NCBI RefSeq assembly: GCF_002893625.1
Contig: NZ_PKMZ01000001.1
Coordinates: 248,001-312,000, forward strand
DNA: 64,000 bases
Source of the DNA: Mangrovicella endophytica
GTDB taxonomy: Bacteria; Pseudomonadota; Alphaproteobacteria; Rhizobiales; Rhizobiaceae
Reading direction: 5' to 3'
The notes beneath the pieces are model-generated. The model worked only from the letters and a program-made list of their open reading frames with translations, ran no database searches and was not told where the DNA came from. A program made the position numbers and the translations under genes. Positions 1-8,425 of the stretch are shown in pieces (the first letter of the stretch is position 1; each line of letters opens with the position of its first letter).

Positions 1-320
1 TCCGCCTCCAGCATTTTCGTGCCCGGGGGCAGGATGTTCTGCAGGATCCTGAACTTCAGCTCGGCATAGGCGCGCTCGCGCGCCGGCAGCGTCTCGGCAT
101 ATCGGTTGGACGGACGCGCCCGCACGAAGGGCTCATAGCCTTCGAAGCTGGCTAGCTCATCAAGCTGTGGCCGTGGCTCGGCGGCATCGGCGACGTCACG
201 CCTGCCGGAGAGACTGTCACCGGCGGCACGGCCGATCGGATCAAGGGCTGCGGCCGCGCCGGCATGAGCCGACGCGGCATGATCGTCGCTGCGCTCGGTC
301 CGGGGCAGGGAGCGCGGCAC
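1..320 (-). CDS. GntR-family transcriptional regulator, N-terminal part (cut by window edge)
   Basis: Reading the minus strand gives a frame containing ERAYAELKFRILQNILPPGT followed by KMLEAE, the first helices and wing-adjacent turn of a GntR winged helix-turn-helix (FadR/FCD type). The rest lies outside the window. There is no in-frame ATG between the upstream stop (333-335) and the domain. The GTG at 318-320, with GGAAAGG just before it, is the likely start, which implies a roughly 70-residue disordered N-terminal extension. It sits immediately downstream of the sugar-acid dehydratase gene on the same strand, so it is probably the local regulator of that catabolic gene (inference). The family call is good; the start is uncertain. 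Confidence 0.6.
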   Translation of the reverse strand, partial: MPRSLPRTERSDDHAASAHAGAAAALDPIGRAAGDSLSGRRDVADAAEPRPQLDELASFEGYEPFVRARPSNRYAETLPARERAYAELKFRILQNILPPGTKMLEA

Positions 321-332
321 GACCTTTCCGGC

Positions 333-2147
333 CTAGTGGTTGTCGCGGGGGATGCGCGGCATCGTGCCGTCGATGCCGCCCTGCGCCAGGCGCTGATAGG
401 CGACCGCCGGCTCCAGGACGGCACCCGTCGCCATCTGACCGACAACGGAGCGCTGCAGCTCCTGCCACGGCGTCTGGTTGGCCGGGTATTTGTAGCCGCC
501 GGCCGCCTCCAGCGCGCTGCGGCGCTCGGCGAGCTCCTCGTCGCTGATCAGGATGTCGGCTGTCCCCCGGCCGAGATCGACCCGCACGCGATCGCCAGTC
601 TTCAGGAGGGCAAGACCGCCGCCGGCTGCCGCCTCAGGCGAGGCGTTCAGGATCGACGGGGAGCCGGACGTGCCGGACTGGCGGCCATCGCCGATGCAGG
701 CGAGCGACGTGATGCCCTTCTCCAGCAGATAGCTCGGCGCCCGCATGTTCACGACCTCCGCCGCGCCGGGATAGCCGATCGGGCCGGCACCGCGCATGAA
801 GAGCACGCAGTGCTCGTCAATGCCAAGCGACGGGTCGTCGATACGATGGTGGTAGTCTTCCGGGCCATCGAAGACGATGGCGCGACCCTCGAAGGCGTTC
901 GGGTCGGAGTTGTTGGAGAGGTACCGCTCGCGGAACTCCGGCGAGATGACGCTGAGCTTCATGATGGCGGAATCGAACAGGTTGCCGCGCAGCACGCGGA
1001 AGCCGGCATGCGTCTTCAGCGGCCGATCGAAGGTGCGGATGACGTTCTCGTCCTCGATCCGGGCGCCGCGGCAGTTCTCGCCGATCGACTTGCCGTTGAC
1101 GGTCAGCGCATCCTCATGGATGAGGCCCTGGCTCATCAGCTGGTTGACCACCGCGGGCACGCCACCGGCATGATAGTAGTCCTCGCCGAGATACTCGCCG
1201 GCCGGCTGCAGGTTGACCAGGAGCGGGATCTCCTCGCCATAGGTCTGCCAGTCGTCGATCGACAGCTCGACGCCGACATGCCGGGCAAGGCCGTTGAGGT
1301 GGATCGGCGCGTTGGTGGACCCGCCGATCGCTGAGTTGACGCGGATGGCGTTGATGAAGGCCTCGCGCGTCAGGATGTCCGTCGGCTTCAGGTCCTCGGC
1401 AACCATCTCCACGATGCGCTTGCCGGTGAGATAGGAGATCTCCTGACGATCGCGGTAGGGCGCCGGGATCGCCGCCGAACCCGGCAGCTGCATGCCAAGC
1501 GCCTCGGCGAGCGAGTTCATCGTCGTGGCGGTGCCCATCGTGTTGCAGTAGCCGGTGGACGGGGCGGAGGATGCGACGAGCTTGATGAAGCCCTGATAGT
1601 CTATCTCGCCCTTGGCCATCATCTCGCGGGCCTTCCAGACGATGGTGCCGGAGCCGGTGCGCTCGCCGCGGAACCAGCCGTTCAGCATCGGTCCGACCGA
1701 GAGGGCGATCGCCGGGATGTTCACCGTTGCCGCGGCCATCAGGCAGGCGGGCGTCGTCTTATCGCAGCCGATCGTCAGCACGACGCCATCGAGCGGATAG
1801 CCGTAGAGGACCTCGACAAGACCGAGATAGGCGAGGTTGCGGTCGAGGCCGGCCGTCGGGCGCTTGCCGGTCTCCTGGATCGGGTGGACGGGAAACTCGA
1901 TGGCGATGCCGCCCGCCTCGCGGATGCCCTCACGGACACGCTTGGCGAGTTCGAGGTGATGGCGGTTGCAGGGTGACAGATCCGAGCCGGTCTGCGCGAT
2001 GCCGATGATCGGCTTGCCCGACTGCAGCTCCTCCTGGCTGATGCCGAAGTTGAGGTAGCGCTCAAGATAGAGCGCGGTCATGTCAGGATTGTCGGGATTG
2101 TCGAACCACGCGCGGCTACGAAGCGTCCTGCCCTGTTCCACTGCCAT
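333..2147 (-). CDS. IlvD/Edd-family dehydratase, sugar-acid (xylonate/arabinonate-type) branch
   Basis: About 604 residues, full length for the family. The protein carries [20 protein letters not shown] near the N-terminus and ends RIPRDNH, a layout I recognise from D-xylonate and L-arabonate dehydratases (XylD/AraC type) rather than from biosynthetic dihydroxyacid dehydratase. Three cysteines expected to hold the Fe-S cluster are present: Cys60 (SDLSPCN), Cys128 (IGCDKTTPA) and Cys201 (GYCNTMGTA). Such enzymes convert an aldonic acid to the 2-keto-3-deoxy acid in the cytoplasm. I prefer the ATG at 2147 because GGAAGG lies 7 nt upstream; a longer in-frame ATG exists at 2168. It is followed by a GntR regulator gene. 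The exact substrate cannot be read from sequence. Confidence 0.85.
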   Translation of the reverse strand: MAVEQGRTLRSRAWFDNPDNPDMTALYLERYLNFGISQEELQSGKPIIGIAQTGSDLSPCNRHHLELAKRVREGIREAGGIAIEFPVHPIQETGKRPTAGLDRNLAYLGLVEVLYGYPLDGVVLTIGCDKTTPACLMAAATVNIPAIALSVGPMLNGWFRGERTGSGTIVWKAREMMAKGEIDYQGFIKLVASSAPSTGYCNTMGTATTMNSLAEALGMQLPGSAAIPAPYRDRQEISYLTGKRIVEMVAEDLKPTDILTREAFINAIRVNSAIGGSTNAPIHLNGLARHVGVELSIDDWQTYGEEIPLLVNLQPAGEYLGEDYYHAGGVPAVVNQLMSQGLIHEDALTVNGKSIGENCRGARIEDENVIRTFDRPLKTHAGFRVLRGNLFDSAIMKLSVISPEFRERYLSNNSDPNAFEGRAIVFDGPEDYHHRIDDPSLGIDEHCVLFMRGAGPIGYPGAAEVVNMRAPSYLLEKGITSLACIGDGRQSGTSGSPSILNASPEAAAGGGLALLKTGDRVRVDLGRGTADILISDEELAERRSALEAAGGYKYPANQTPWQELQRSVVGQMATGAVLEPAVAYQRLAQGGIDGTMPRIPRDNH

Positions 2148-2210
2148 TTCAGCGCCTTCCATGTCCAACGCCAGCAGGCGCCGCGACTCAATTTCGCAAT
2201 AACGTATACA

Positions 2211-2687
2211 TTACGGGCGCTGAGGTGCTGACGCAATCGCCGACTTCGGCTTGCCGTCGCGATGGGTTCGGCTCTGATTGAATCGATGCCAAGAGCGGCT
2301 GCGGAAGCGCTGGTTGAGAGCGTGGCCTGAGAGCCGCTGCTTCGTCTCGCGCGGCGCGGCTTCACCGTCGATCCAGCGCAGCGTGCGGGTGAGGGCGATA
2401 TGCCTGTTGAGGTCATAGGCGGGATGGCCGGCACGGCCGAGCCGCGAAAGCCGGCGCACCTCCCGGAGCAGACGATCGCGGATATCCGGGACGGCCTGAC
2501 GGAAGGCCGTCGGCGACTGTAGCGCTGCAGAATCGCCGACGGTGGAGGAGACGAACCGACGCAGGAGCGCAGCAAGTTCTGCTCGTCCGCCGGCTTCGGC
2601 GGCGCTAGCGCGGTGGGCCGCGAGGTAGCGGCCGACGGCCTCCTTCAGTGTCGCATCCAGCGGTGAGGCCGTGCTTTTCTCAGTCAT
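2211..2687 (-). CDS. conserved hypothetical protein, 158 aa
   Basis: A helical, Arg/Ala-rich protein of about 158 residues beginning MTEKSTASPLDATLKEAVGR. I do not recognise a named domain. It has no signal peptide or membrane span. The middle contains regularly spaced helices (DIRDRLLREVRRLSRLGR) and the C-terminal part is basic. The start was set at the ATG at 2687 because residues upstream of it look like non-coding translation; the ribosome site is weak. It shares strand with the dehydratase but is separated from it by about 60 bp. Function unknown. Confidence 0.5.
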   Translation of the reverse strand: MTEKSTASPLDATLKEAVGRYLAAHRASAAEAGGRAELAALLRRFVSSTVGDSAALQSPTAFRQAVPDIRDRLLREVRRLSRLGRAGHPAYDLNRHIALTRTLRWIDGEAAPRETKQRLSGHALNQRFRSRSWHRFNQSRTHRDGKPKSAIASAPQRP

Positions 2688-2910
2688 TGCAGCATCCGGT
2701 TGAGTGATGCCGCGACTTTGCCAAGGTGCCTCCGGGTAGAGGAAAAGATTCTGTCTTGCCGATGTGAATCCGCGCACCGTCTCCGGCTTTGCAGTGCGTT
2801 CAGCTGGCACGGAGCGCCAGTATAATAAGAAAGATTTCCTATTAACGGTCTAGGCGGCTATGGATAGAGCACAGCCAGCAAGGGCATATTGGCAGAGGGA
2901 GTAAGCGTCG

Positions 2911-3333
2911 ATGTCCGCCTGTGAAGCCGCAACAGCCTTTCCACCAATCCTGACCAATCTGCCGGGGACCAGCAGCGCTCCGGTCTCGCGCACCATCCAG
3001 AATCGTGTTCGCTGCCGTCTGACGCGAGAGATCGCCAGCGCGGTCTTTGACATCGCCGTGAGCGACATCGATCGGCAGAACCGCGCGCAGGCCCCGATCT
3101 GCCACGCACGACACGTCGCGATGTATCTGGCGCATGTCGTGCTGCAGATGCCGCTGACGGTGATCGCCGCCGAATTCGGCCGCGACCGGACCAGCGTCGC
3201 CCATGCGGTGCGTCGCATCGAGGATCAGCGCGACGATCCCGACTTCGATGCCTTGCTGACACGGCTGGAGAGGCTGGCCGGCGCGATCGACGAAGCGCTG
3301 GGTCAGCCCGAAGGCGCCGATGGTCGGGCGTAA
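2911..3333 (+). CDS. DnaA domain-IV-like DNA-binding protein
   Basis: 140 residues. Residues about 45-115 resemble the C-terminal DNA-binding domain of DnaA: ICHARHVAMYLAHVVLQMPL, then IAAEFGRDRTSVAHAVRRIE, matching the basic loop and helix-turn-helix that contact DnaA boxes. The AAA+ domain of DnaA is absent, so this is a stand-alone domain-IV protein, not the initiator. Its TAA stop shares one base with the ATG of the next gene at 3333, indicating translational coupling. A GAGGGAG-like ribosome site precedes the ATG. Role unknown; DNA binding near DnaA-box-like sites is an inference. Confidence 0.75.
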   Translation: MSACEAATAFPPILTNLPGTSSAPVSRTIQNRVRCRLTREIASAVFDIAVSDIDRQNRAQAPICHARHVAMYLAHVVLQMPLTVIAAEFGRDRTSVAHAVRRIEDQRDDPDFDALLTRLERLAGAIDEALGQPEGADGRA

Positions 3334-3836
3334 TGGCAGGTCCGTCGTTCAACGACGCCGAGTCGCCGCTGACACGACTGGCGACGCGCCGCACCAAGCA
3401 AGGTGTCCCCTTCCTGTCCGAGGCTGAAGTGATGGCCGGCGAGCGTCTGCGGGCGGACTTCACCCGCGCGGCGCTAACCCCGTCAATCACACAGCGCTGG
3501 GAGCGTGAGCCGCGCCGGAGCGGTGTCGCCAAGGGAGCGGCCGACCTCTCCGATACGGCGATCGATGCGCGTCAGCGTGTCGACCAGGCCGTGCGCGTCA
3601 TCGGCCCGGAGCTCTCCGGCGTCTGCCTCGACGTCTGCTGCTTCCTGAAGGGGGTCGAACTGGTCGAACGGGAACGCCAGTGGCCGCCGCGCTCGGCCAA
3701 ACTGCTGCTGAAGGCGGGGCTCGGCATTCTGGCGAGGCACTACGGCTTCGAACGGGAGGTGTCAGGCGGCCGGCGACGATCGCATCACTGGGGTGCCGAC
3801 GACTACCGGCCGACCGTCGGTGGAAAGCCTAAGTGA
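3333..3836 (+). CDS. DUF6456 domain protein
   Basis: 167 residues. The C-terminal half (GVCLDVCCFLKGVELVERER, then WPPRSAKLLLKAGLGILARHYG) matches what I recognise as the DUF6456 domain common in rhizobial genomes. No membrane span or signal is visible. The start codon overlaps the stop of the upstream DnaA-domain-IV-like gene by one base, so the two are very likely co-translated and may act together at DNA (inference). It converges on the sufE-like gene, whose stop is at 3842, leaving almost no intergenic space. Biochemical function unknown. Confidence 0.75.
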   Translation: MAGPSFNDAESPLTRLATRRTKQGVPFLSEAEVMAGERLRADFTRAALTPSITQRWEREPRRSGVAKGAADLSDTAIDARQRVDQAVRVIGPELSGVCLDVCCFLKGVELVERERQWPPRSAKLLLKAGLGILARHYGFEREVSGGRRRSHHWGADDYRPTVGGKPK

Positions 3837-3841
3837 GGTGT

Positions 3842-4267
3842 TCAGGCGGCCGCGGCGAGCGCCGCCTCGGCATCGGCCTTGATACGATTGACCATGGAGC
3901 GCAGGCCATTGGAGCGCTGCGGCGTCAGATGCTCTTGGAGGCCGAGGCGCGCAAATGCGGCTTCGGCGTCCGTGGCCATGATCTCCGGTGCGCTGCGGCC
4001 GGAGAAGAGCGCCAGCGCGATGGCGACGAGGCCGCGCACGATGTGGGCATCGGACTCGCCGCGGAACTGCAGGTGCGGCGGCCGGGCGTCGTCAGCCTCG
4101 CTCACCAGCCAAACCTGGCTGACGCAGCCGGGTACCTTGTTCGCATCGTTGACGGTGCCTTCGGGCATCGGCGCGAGGGCACGGCCGAGCTCGATGAGAT
4201 AGCGGTAGCGGTCTTCCCAATCGTCAAGAAGCTCAAAGTCCGCGGTGATGTCGTCGATCGTCTGCAT
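3842..4267 (-). CDS. sufE: SufE family protein (cysteine desulfurase sulfur acceptor)
   Basis: 141 residues, normal for SufE. It starts MQTIDDITADFELLDDWEDRY and contains the conserved sulfur-accepting cysteine in VPGCVSQVWL (Cys48), followed by the helical SufE core. SufE takes persulfide sulfur from SufS and passes it to the SUF Fe-S assembly scaffold in the cytoplasm. The gene is isolated from the other suf genes here, which is common in rhizobia. It could be a CsdE-like paralogue, as the two cannot be separated by eye. Confidence 0.9.
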   Translation of the reverse strand: MQTIDDITADFELLDDWEDRYRYLIELGRALAPMPEGTVNDANKVPGCVSQVWLVSEADDARPPHLQFRGESDAHIVRGLVAIALALFSGRSAPEIMATDAEAAFARLGLQEHLTPQRSNGLRSMVNRIKADAEAALAAAA

Positions 4268-4339
4268 GGGGCATCCGGCAGGCGCAGTGTCGGGGCGGCT
4301 GCGCGCTGCGTCGGCATATAGGCAAACGGGCGGCGCTTG

Positions 4340-4855
4340 TCAGGCCCTCGGAGCGGGCGACGGGATCGGCAGGTGACGCACCATCGAGGTTTCGGCGACA
4401 GGCGTCTCATCGATCGCGGCCGTGTCAGCCGTGTCGCTAGCGGCGGAGCGGACCGGGGCGAGGTAAGGCTGCGGAGCGCGGATGAGAGTCTCGATCGTGC
4501 CGGTCTCGACCGGATCGGTCAGCGTCGGCTCGGCCGCGGCGAAAGCCGAGCCTGCTTCGGCGGCTGCGTCGGCGGAAGCATCGCCGAGCGCCGGGCGGCC
4601 CTCAGCCTGCTCACCGACGAGGCGGTAGGCGATGATCATGCCGTCGCCAATGCGCTCACCGGCAAAGGCGGCAAGTTCCCGGCCGGTCTCGCAGGCCTGG
4701 GGCGCCCGGCTGCAGAAGCCGGTGACATCCTGAAGCGCTTCTTCGGCTCCGGCGAGCGCCTGGAACATGGAGATGTTCGGACCTTCCTTGCCGCTGCCCG
4801 GAAGCATGAAGGCGAGGAGGCCGAGCCAGAAAGCCGATTTCAGGATGAAGCGCAT
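4340..4855 (-). CDS. DUF5330 domain protein, membrane-anchored or exported
   Basis: 171 residues from the ATG at 4855. The N-terminus MRFILKSAFWLGLLAFMLPG is a membrane segment or uncleaved signal. It is followed by FQALAGAEEALQDVTGFCSR, with cysteines in FCSRAPQACETG typical of the DUF5330 family, and then a low-complexity Ala/Thr/Pro tail. An upstream in-frame ATG at 4957 was rejected because the extra residues are charged and precede the membrane segment. It is divergent from the histidine kinase gene. Function unknown. Confidence 0.75.
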   Translation of the reverse strand: MRFILKSAFWLGLLAFMLPGSGKEGPNISMFQALAGAEEALQDVTGFCSRAPQACETGRELAAFAGERIGDGMIIAYRLVGEQAEGRPALGDASADAAAEAGSAFAAAEPTLTDPVETGTIETLIRAPQPYLAPVRSAASDTADTAAIDETPVAETSMVRHLPIPSPAPRA

Positions 4856-5234
4856 GTCATTGCCCCGGTCGATCGCGGCGTCCGGTCTGCCCGGCTCGTC
4901 CGCTCGAAAGCCACAATGCGCCGGCCGCTCGAATGCTGCGTTGAAACGTCGAGGCAAGTTCGATTCAAATTGTATCTATTCTCGGCGGATCGGACCCGAT
5001 GCTCGAGCAAGCCGCTGGAATCGCTGCAGCATTGACGGGCTTCGCGGCTCGTTAACCAAGCCTGCAGCAACCCGACGCTCAGGCGCCCGATCGGCGACAA
5101 AACAGGCCCATCGGAAGGTCGGCGATGCCCCCGCTTATGCCTTCCTTAAATGGTTAAGCCGATGATCCATCTCAGCCAATGCGATGGTTCCGTCTTCGGG
5201 TGGAACTGCGAGTAAAGCGTAAGACAGGCGGCAG
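4856..5234. other. 379-bp intergenic region between DUF5330 and histidine kinase genes
   Basis: No convincing gene was found here. It must hold the divergent promoters for the DUF5330 gene and the kinase gene. It contains GTTAACCA at 5051-5058 and the near-palindrome CTTAA-N4-TTAAG at 5145-5158, both resembling half-sites of the cell-cycle regulator CtrA. A stretch near 4960-4990 is AT-richer than its surroundings. Confidence 0.6.
5145..5159. promoter_or_regulatory. candidate CtrA-type half-site(s) upstream of DivJ/PleC-like kinase
   Basis: The sequence CTTAAATGGTTAAGC lies about 76 bp before the kinase ATG. Its complement includes TTAACCAT, a known CtrA half-site form in alphaproteobacteria, here paired with a second TTAA 4 bp away rather than the canonical 7. 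The identical ten-mer ATGGTTAAGC occurs upstream of the PleC-like kinase gene at 49409-49418. Motif match only. Confidence 0.3.
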
Positions 5235-7073
5235 ATGACAGCAGAGTCCAGGATGCATGGCAGGAGCTCGGCGACACACGCCGATGAACTCCTGGCCAGC
5301 CTCGGCGGATGGCTTGCCGCTTTGGTCGCCTCGCAGGTCCGCGCGCCGAGCGAGCGTGCACGCCATGTGACCGCATTCGCCTGGCTGATCGGATCCGGAC
5401 TCGCGGCCGCCGTCGCCTCGCCGCTGCTGATCGCGACAGGGGCGAGCGTACTTGTCAGCGCGGTGCCAACCATCGCGGCCGGGCTGCTGCTGGCGGCCGC
5501 GGGCCTCCTGGCGGCGACGGGACGGCTCGACCTCATCACGGCTGCTCTGAGCCTTGTCGCGGGACTCTGTGTGACAGCCGTCGCCGGTCTTACCGGAGGT
5601 GTGCAGTCGCCGCTTCTCCTCGTGCTGATGATCGCGCCCCTGGAATGCTGGCTGGGCGGCAGCCGCCGCCTGGCTGCGGCCTCGCTCGCGGGCATCGTCG
5701 CGGCGGCCGCGGCCGCCGCAGCGCTTCATGGCCTGACCCCAGAGCCGGCGATGAGCTTGTCCGTCACCGCGGCGATCACCTGTCTCACCCTCCTCGGCTA
5801 TGCCGGCTCGCTGGTCGCGCGCCTTCGGCGGAGTGGCGGCAGCGCCGCGCTGCACGAGGATCAGGATGCGTGCGAAGCCGCAGCCGTCGAAGACGTGGCT
5901 GGTCTTGCGGTTCTCCGCTTCGACAGTGCCGGCAATCTGCGTGCGGCTTCACATCCCGCCAGAGCGATGCTCGGTCTTCGAACCGAGGTGAGCCTGCCGC
6001 GGTTCGTCGAGTTGGTCCACGTGACCGACCGCATCGCCTATCTCACCGCCATGAGCGAGCTCCGCTCCGATAAGGATGCGGCGACGCTGACACTGCGGGT
6101 GCGCGACGGCCTGGAAGCCGATGGTCGGATGCGCAACGTTGAGGCGCGCCTGCGCGCGGTGCGTGACGGCGAGGGGCGGCTGGCGGCGATCGTGCTGGTG
6201 CTGAATGACATCGGCGACCGGCTGCGCGAGGATACTGTGCTGGAAACGGCGCTGGAGGCGGCCAGCCGCGCATCCTTCGCCAAGAGCCAGTTCCTCGCGG
6301 CGGTAAGCCATGAGCTGCGCACCCCGCTGAACGCCATCATCGGCTTCTCCGACATCCTCGATCAGGAATTCTTCGGAGGATTCGAGAGTCCCAAGCAGAA
6401 GGAATATGTCGGGCTGATCCGGCAGTCCGGCGAGCACCTCCTGTCGGTCGTCAACGGCATTCTCGACATCTCCAAGATCGAGGCCGGCCGCTACGAGCTG
6501 CAGCCGGAAAGCTTCGACATGGCCGACGTCATGGAGGCGACAGCCGAGATGATGCGGGCGCAGGCGGAGACGAAGGGCCTGCGCCTGGACGTCCGGCCGT
6601 ACCGCGGCAGCCAGCCGATCGTCGCGGATCGACGCGCCTGCCATCAGATGCTGCTCAATCTCCTCTCGAACGCGGTGAAGTTCACCGACCGTGGGATCGT
6701 GACGCTGGAAAGCCGTGTCGAAGGCTCCACCATGATCCTCTCCGTCAGCGATACCGGGATCGGCATTGCGGCCGAGGAGATCGGCAAGCTGGGGCAGCCC
6801 TTCACGCAGGTCTCCTCCGGCCTGGCGCGCCGCTACAACGGCACGGGTCTCGGTCTTTCGCTGGTCAAGGCCTTTGCCGAACTCCACCGCGGCTCCATGG
6901 CGATCGCCAGCGAGCCGAGGGTCGGGACCATGGTCACGGTGCGCCTGCCACTCGACTGCATGCAGGTCGCCGAGGACTCACCCAATCTCAAGGAAAACGT
7001 CGTAGCACTGACCGATGCCCGCACGAAAAAAAGCCCCGATTCGCCGCAGCTCGCAACGCGCCGCTCGGCCTAG
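5235..7073 (+). CDS. membrane sensor histidine kinase, DivJ/PleC-like
   Basis: 612 residues. Residues about 40-200 hold five or six hydrophobic spans, then a PAS-like region (about 225-330), then a HisKA domain with the phospho-acceptor in AVSHELRTPLNAIIGF and KIEAGRYEL. A HATPase domain follows with the N box in NLLSNAVKFT and glycine boxes in VSDTGIGI and GTGLGLSLVKA. This dimerisation sequence is of the DivJ/PleC/PdhS kind that acts on DivK-type regulators in alphaproteobacteria; a multi-span N-terminus plus PAS fits DivJ best, but orthology is not proved. There is no receiver domain. Its end overlaps the next gene by 59 bp. CtrA-like half-sites lie upstream. Confidence 0.8.
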   Translation: MTAESRMHGRSSATHADELLASLGGWLAALVASQVRAPSERARHVTAFAWLIGSGLAAAVASPLLIATGASVLVSAVPTIAAGLLLAAAGLLAATGRLDLITAALSLVAGLCVTAVAGLTGGVQSPLLLVLMIAPLECWLGGSRRLAAASLAGIVAAAAAAAALHGLTPEPAMSLSVTAAITCLTLLGYAGSLVARLRRSGGSAALHEDQDACEAAAVEDVAGLAVLRFDSAGNLRAASHPARAMLGLRTEVSLPRFVELVHVTDRIAYLTAMSELRSDKDAATLTLRVRDGLEADGRMRNVEARLRAVRDGEGRLAAIVLVLNDIGDRLREDTVLETALEAASRASFAKSQFLAAVSHELRTPLNAIIGFSDILDQEFFGGFESPKQKEYVGLIRQSGEHLLSVVNGILDISKIEAGRYELQPESFDMADVMEATAEMMRAQAETKGLRLDVRPYRGSQPIVADRRACHQMLLNLLSNAVKFTDRGIVTLESRVEGSTMILSVSDTGIGIAAEEIGKLGQPFTQVSSGLARRYNGTGLGLSLVKAFAELHRGSMAIASEPRVGTMVTVRLPLDCMQVAEDSPNLKENVVALTDARTKKSPDSPQLATRRSA

Positions 7074-7854
7074 CCTGCTGCGGCGCGCCGCTAGCGGCTG
7101 CGGACGCTTGGCGGCTGCCGGCGGCCGGGCAGCGATGCGCCGTCCACTGCTGTCGGGCGGCGTCGCCGCCTTCACTGCGCTGTTCGGCTGCCTGACCGTG
7201 AACGCGCTCTACGCGCAGCCGGGACGGCATCCAAGCCCGCTGCTCGCGACACGCCTGGATGCGAGCGGCTCCTTCGCCAGCCGGTGGCTCGCCTCCGGCG
7301 AGGACGCTGCGACGATGCCGGTGCCGCTGGTGCGCGAAGTCCAGGCCGCGCTGGCTGAGACCGGCCACTACGCCGCAGTCGTGGACGGGCGCCCCGGGCC
7401 CGCGACGACGGCAGCCATCAAGGCCTATCAATCCGAGATTGGCGTCCGGGCCGATGGACAGGTTTCGCCCGTCCTCCTGAGCCAGATCCGCGCGCGAGCT
7501 GGCGGGCAGGCCGGCGGAAAGCGCAGCTCGGAGACACAGCGCGTCGCGAGCCTCGATGAGCGGATGGGCAGCGACGAGACCGGCACGATCGCGCCCGCCC
7601 GGCGTGCGGCGGCTGTGCCGGCGCAGGCGAAAGGCTCGGCCGCCCTCAGCCAGCTGCCGAAGGAGGAACTGGTGCGCCGCATCCAGAGCGGCCTCACCTC
7701 GGCTCAGGTCGCGACGCTACAGGCCGACGGCATCGTCGGCGAGCAGACGCGCGCGGCGATCCGCACCTTCGAGGCGCTCGAAGGGCTCGATGTCACCGGC
7801 ACGCCGCAGCCCCGCATCCTGCAGCGGCTGATCGACATCGGCGCGGTGAACTGA
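7015..7854 (+). CDS. peptidoglycan-binding domain protein (two PG_binding_1-like repeats)
   Basis: 279 residues. A basic N-terminus (about 45 residues) is followed by a hydrophobic segment (LLSGGVAAFTALFGCLTV), consistent with a type II anchored or exported protein. Two peptidoglycan-binding repeats follow: VREVQAALAETGHYAAVVDG with GPATTAAIKAYQ, and LVRRIQSGLTSAQVATLQAD with GEQTRAAIRTFE. It lies in the periplasm and probably binds cell wall. The start at 7015 overlaps the kinase gene by 59 bp; a later ATG at 7135 would remove the overlap and is possible. Placement after a DivJ/PleC-like kinase suggests a cell-division or envelope role (inference). Confidence 0.8.
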   Translation: MPARKKAPIRRSSQRAARPSLLRRAASGCGRLAAAGGRAAMRRPLLSGGVAAFTALFGCLTVNALYAQPGRHPSPLLATRLDASGSFASRWLASGEDAATMPVPLVREVQAALAETGHYAAVVDGRPGPATTAAIKAYQSEIGVRADGQVSPVLLSQIRARAGGQAGGKRSSETQRVASLDERMGSDETGTIAPARRAAAVPAQAKGSAALSQLPKEELVRRIQSGLTSAQVATLQADGIVGEQTRAAIRTFEALEGLDVTGTPQPRILQRLIDIGAVN

Positions 7855-8035
7855 GCGAGCGCTTCAAAGCCGACGCTGGCCGAGCACCAGCGGCGGCGGC
7901 TCGCCATATGCGGAACTTGCCAGCAGCCTGACCGCTCACCCGGTAGACGGCCGCTCCTGCCACCCCAGATTCGGGCTCAGAGCTGCTGCCGGAGAGCGGT
8001 GGTCGGAACCCGCAACCGGGAGCAACTGCAGGTCC

Positions 8036-8368
8036 ATGCGCATCACCAGCGAGATCTTTGTCGCGCAGCTCGTGCGCCGCGTCTTTTCCGCGGGCGGGTT
8101 CGCCGCCGTGGGACGGCGCGGGGCGGAGGCAGCCGGTGCGATCTTCGTCCTGGTGCGGCACCGTGGGGGCGCGATCGAACTCTATGGACCCGCCGTGCAG
8201 ACGGAATCGGCCGAGGACGGCAGCCGCCGCTTCATGCGTGAGGACGTTGCCGACGAGGAAGCGCTGGAGCGGCGTTTCGAGCGCGAAGCCCGCTTCGATC
8301 CCGACTTCTGGGTCGTCGAAATTGAGGTCGACAAGGCCGAAACCTTCATCGACATCGTTCCGAGCTGA
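8036..8368 (+). CDS. DUF1491 family protein
   Basis: 110 residues beginning MRITSEIFVAQLVRRVFSAG and containing the family pattern GAIFVLVRHRGGAIELYGP and EDGSRRFMRE, ending WVVEIEVDKAETFIDI. This is the typical length for DUF1491, a small soluble alphaproteobacterial protein of unknown function. The upstream 180 bp to the previous gene hold no recognisable gene. It converges with the DUF2336 gene. Confidence 0.85.
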   Translation: MRITSEIFVAQLVRRVFSAGGFAAVGRRGAEAAGAIFVLVRHRGGAIELYGPAVQTESAEDGSRRFMREDVADEEALERRFEREARFDPDFWVVEIEVDKAETFIDIVPS

Positions 8369-8425
8369 GGCCGCGGGGCAGGGCCTTCCATCTGAATGGA
8401 AAGCGAGCGCGAAGGCGGCTTGGTG

